From the NCBI GenBank assembly GCA_916610825.1, contig OU744449.1, forward strand, positions 23,883,793 through 23,947,792: a DNA stretch of 64,000 nt, read 5' to 3'. The stretch is from Haliclystus octoradiatus. Taxonomy: Eukaryota; Cnidaria; Staurozoa; Stauromedusae; Haliclystidae. The notes beneath the pieces are model-generated. The model did no database searches. It had not been told where the DNA came from and saw only the letters and a program-made list of their open reading frames with translations. Positions 63,040-64,000 of this stretch are shown here, in pieces. Both the position numbers and the translations under genes were made by a program. The first letter of the stretch is position 1. Each line of letters begins with the position of its first letter.

Positions 63040-64000
63040 GAGAACGCATTTCAATATATTTCAGTATCAAATTGAGTAGCATGTAAAACATTCAAAGGAT
63101 AAGGTTTACACTAACCCTAACCCTAACCATTTTGGAATTGAGGTAGTGGCCATTCATTGGTCAAAACCACATGGAAATGAGACAAATCATGAAAGTGGGG
63201 TTGAAAAGAACCTTTTTTTTTAATCTATGATGTTAGACGATCCTAAACAAGTTCTAAATCTCTAGATGCGAAAATACAATTCGATAATCTAATAATCAGA
63301 TACTTTAGGTAAAGGGGCTCAATTCTGAGCCTACTCTCAGCTTATTAAATATATTCCATCATAGATTATAGAATACAGGGATTGGCAACTAAGGCCTGGG
63401 CACGAAATATGTTTCTGTTTGAGATTTACCGGAAACACGTGTTCTTGAGCCGACACAGAATTTTGTGACAAATTTTCACAAGTGCCATACAACAACGCGG
63501 TCGACTGGTCTACTCATTTTATCATCGTTCAAATCTTCAAATCTAAATGTACGCTTGATTATTTCATCATTTTGCAATGGACGGTCAAATAAATGGCAAT
63601 TTTTTAATCGTGGAAGGCGACGAAGAAAATGGCGAACTCAATCGGTGAAAGTTTAGAAAAGTGAGCATATAGAGAAGTTTACGTTAATGCTAATATTGCT
63701 GAAGGATTTGGAAAACTAAAGGTGGTTTAACGATGTCAGTAACCCTTCACGCACGATCAAAACACATTGATATAAAATTATCTATCGAATCGATGAAGAT
63801 GAGGTTTGTTCACCACCAAATGAATCTGCTTTTCTCAAAAGTTACTACGAATGAGTTATTTCCTCGGAAATTTCTGGAGATGTGTCAGATATATTCAACA
63901 ATTTTGATCTATTCCCTACAAATCTGCTCGGCAGTAATAAAAACATCTATCTGAAATTCATTGCGTGGATGAGCACCTTCGGAAAGTCTACTTATTATTG
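63040..64000. other. Right-hand end, no gene recognised
   Basis: If the CLECT gene continues, its earlier exons would lie here or beyond on the minus strand, but no phase-1 donor with a recognisable upstream domain or signal peptide is visible. Confidence 0.4.
63107..63127 (-). repeat. Three telomere-like units
   Basis: actaaccctaaccctaacc holds about three CCCTAA units (TTAGGG on the minus strand). Too short to indicate a chromosome end. Confidence 0.6.

Noticed and set aside
63107-63127. Chromosome end
   Set aside because: Only about three CCCTAA units, flanked by ordinary sequence on both sides.

Overview
The window is eukaryotic nuclear DNA from an animal. It is AT-rich, its genes are split into many small exons with canonical GT-AG junctions, and its introns and intergenic DNA are packed with short inverted-repeat transposons, a tRNA-derived SINE and LINE fragments. 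I cannot fix the species; a non-vertebrate metazoan with expanded introns fits best. Nothing bacterial (operons, ribosome binding sites, CRISPR) is present.

Region 1 (1-40,876, + strand): the 3' two thirds of one gene for Integrator complex subunit 1 (INTS1). I could assemble 39 exons by eye. Their lengths sum to 4,432 nt, the phases match at every junction, and they give one open frame of 1,476 residues ending in TGA at 40,874-40,876. The 5' part of the gene lies off the left edge. Introns 1-27 carry about twenty copies of a palindromic element rich in GTTCATGAAC with CCCCTGCGAAAA-type termini; the largest is a 3.1-kb version at 12,830-15,970. I see no copy to the right of about 29 kb. The introns also hold pogo/Tigger-like elements flanked by TA, long foldback elements, a hAT-like end, a truncated SINE and two large microsatellites.

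Region 2 (40,877-47,600): intergenic or unassigned. It contains an inverted-repeat element, a LINE remnant in which the endonuclease region is joined to the end of the reverse transcriptase, a short tandem duplication, and a 285-bp TTAA-flanked hairpin element whose empty target site is visible in a sister repeat at 21.1 kb.

Region 3 (47,626-63,031, - strand): exons for a secreted or cell-surface protein built from C-type lectin-like (CLECT) and thrombospondin type-1 (TSP1) modules. Going 5' to 3' on the minus strand there is one CLECT plus one TSP1 exon (63.0-61.6 kb), then a second CLECT exon and five TSP1 exons (52.7-47.6 kb). Nearly all are phase 1-1, as expected for shuffled extracellular modules. 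The two groups are separated by about 9 kb of nested transposons. The main one is a 5.5-kb element with long inverted arms, a decayed ISXO2/Merlin-type transposase and 203-bp tandem repeats; a SINE with a perfect 10-bp target duplication lies inside it and a LINE reverse transcriptase interrupts its right arm. Whether the two exon groups form one gene or two is open. I found no transmembrane segment, signal peptide or terminal exon for this gene.
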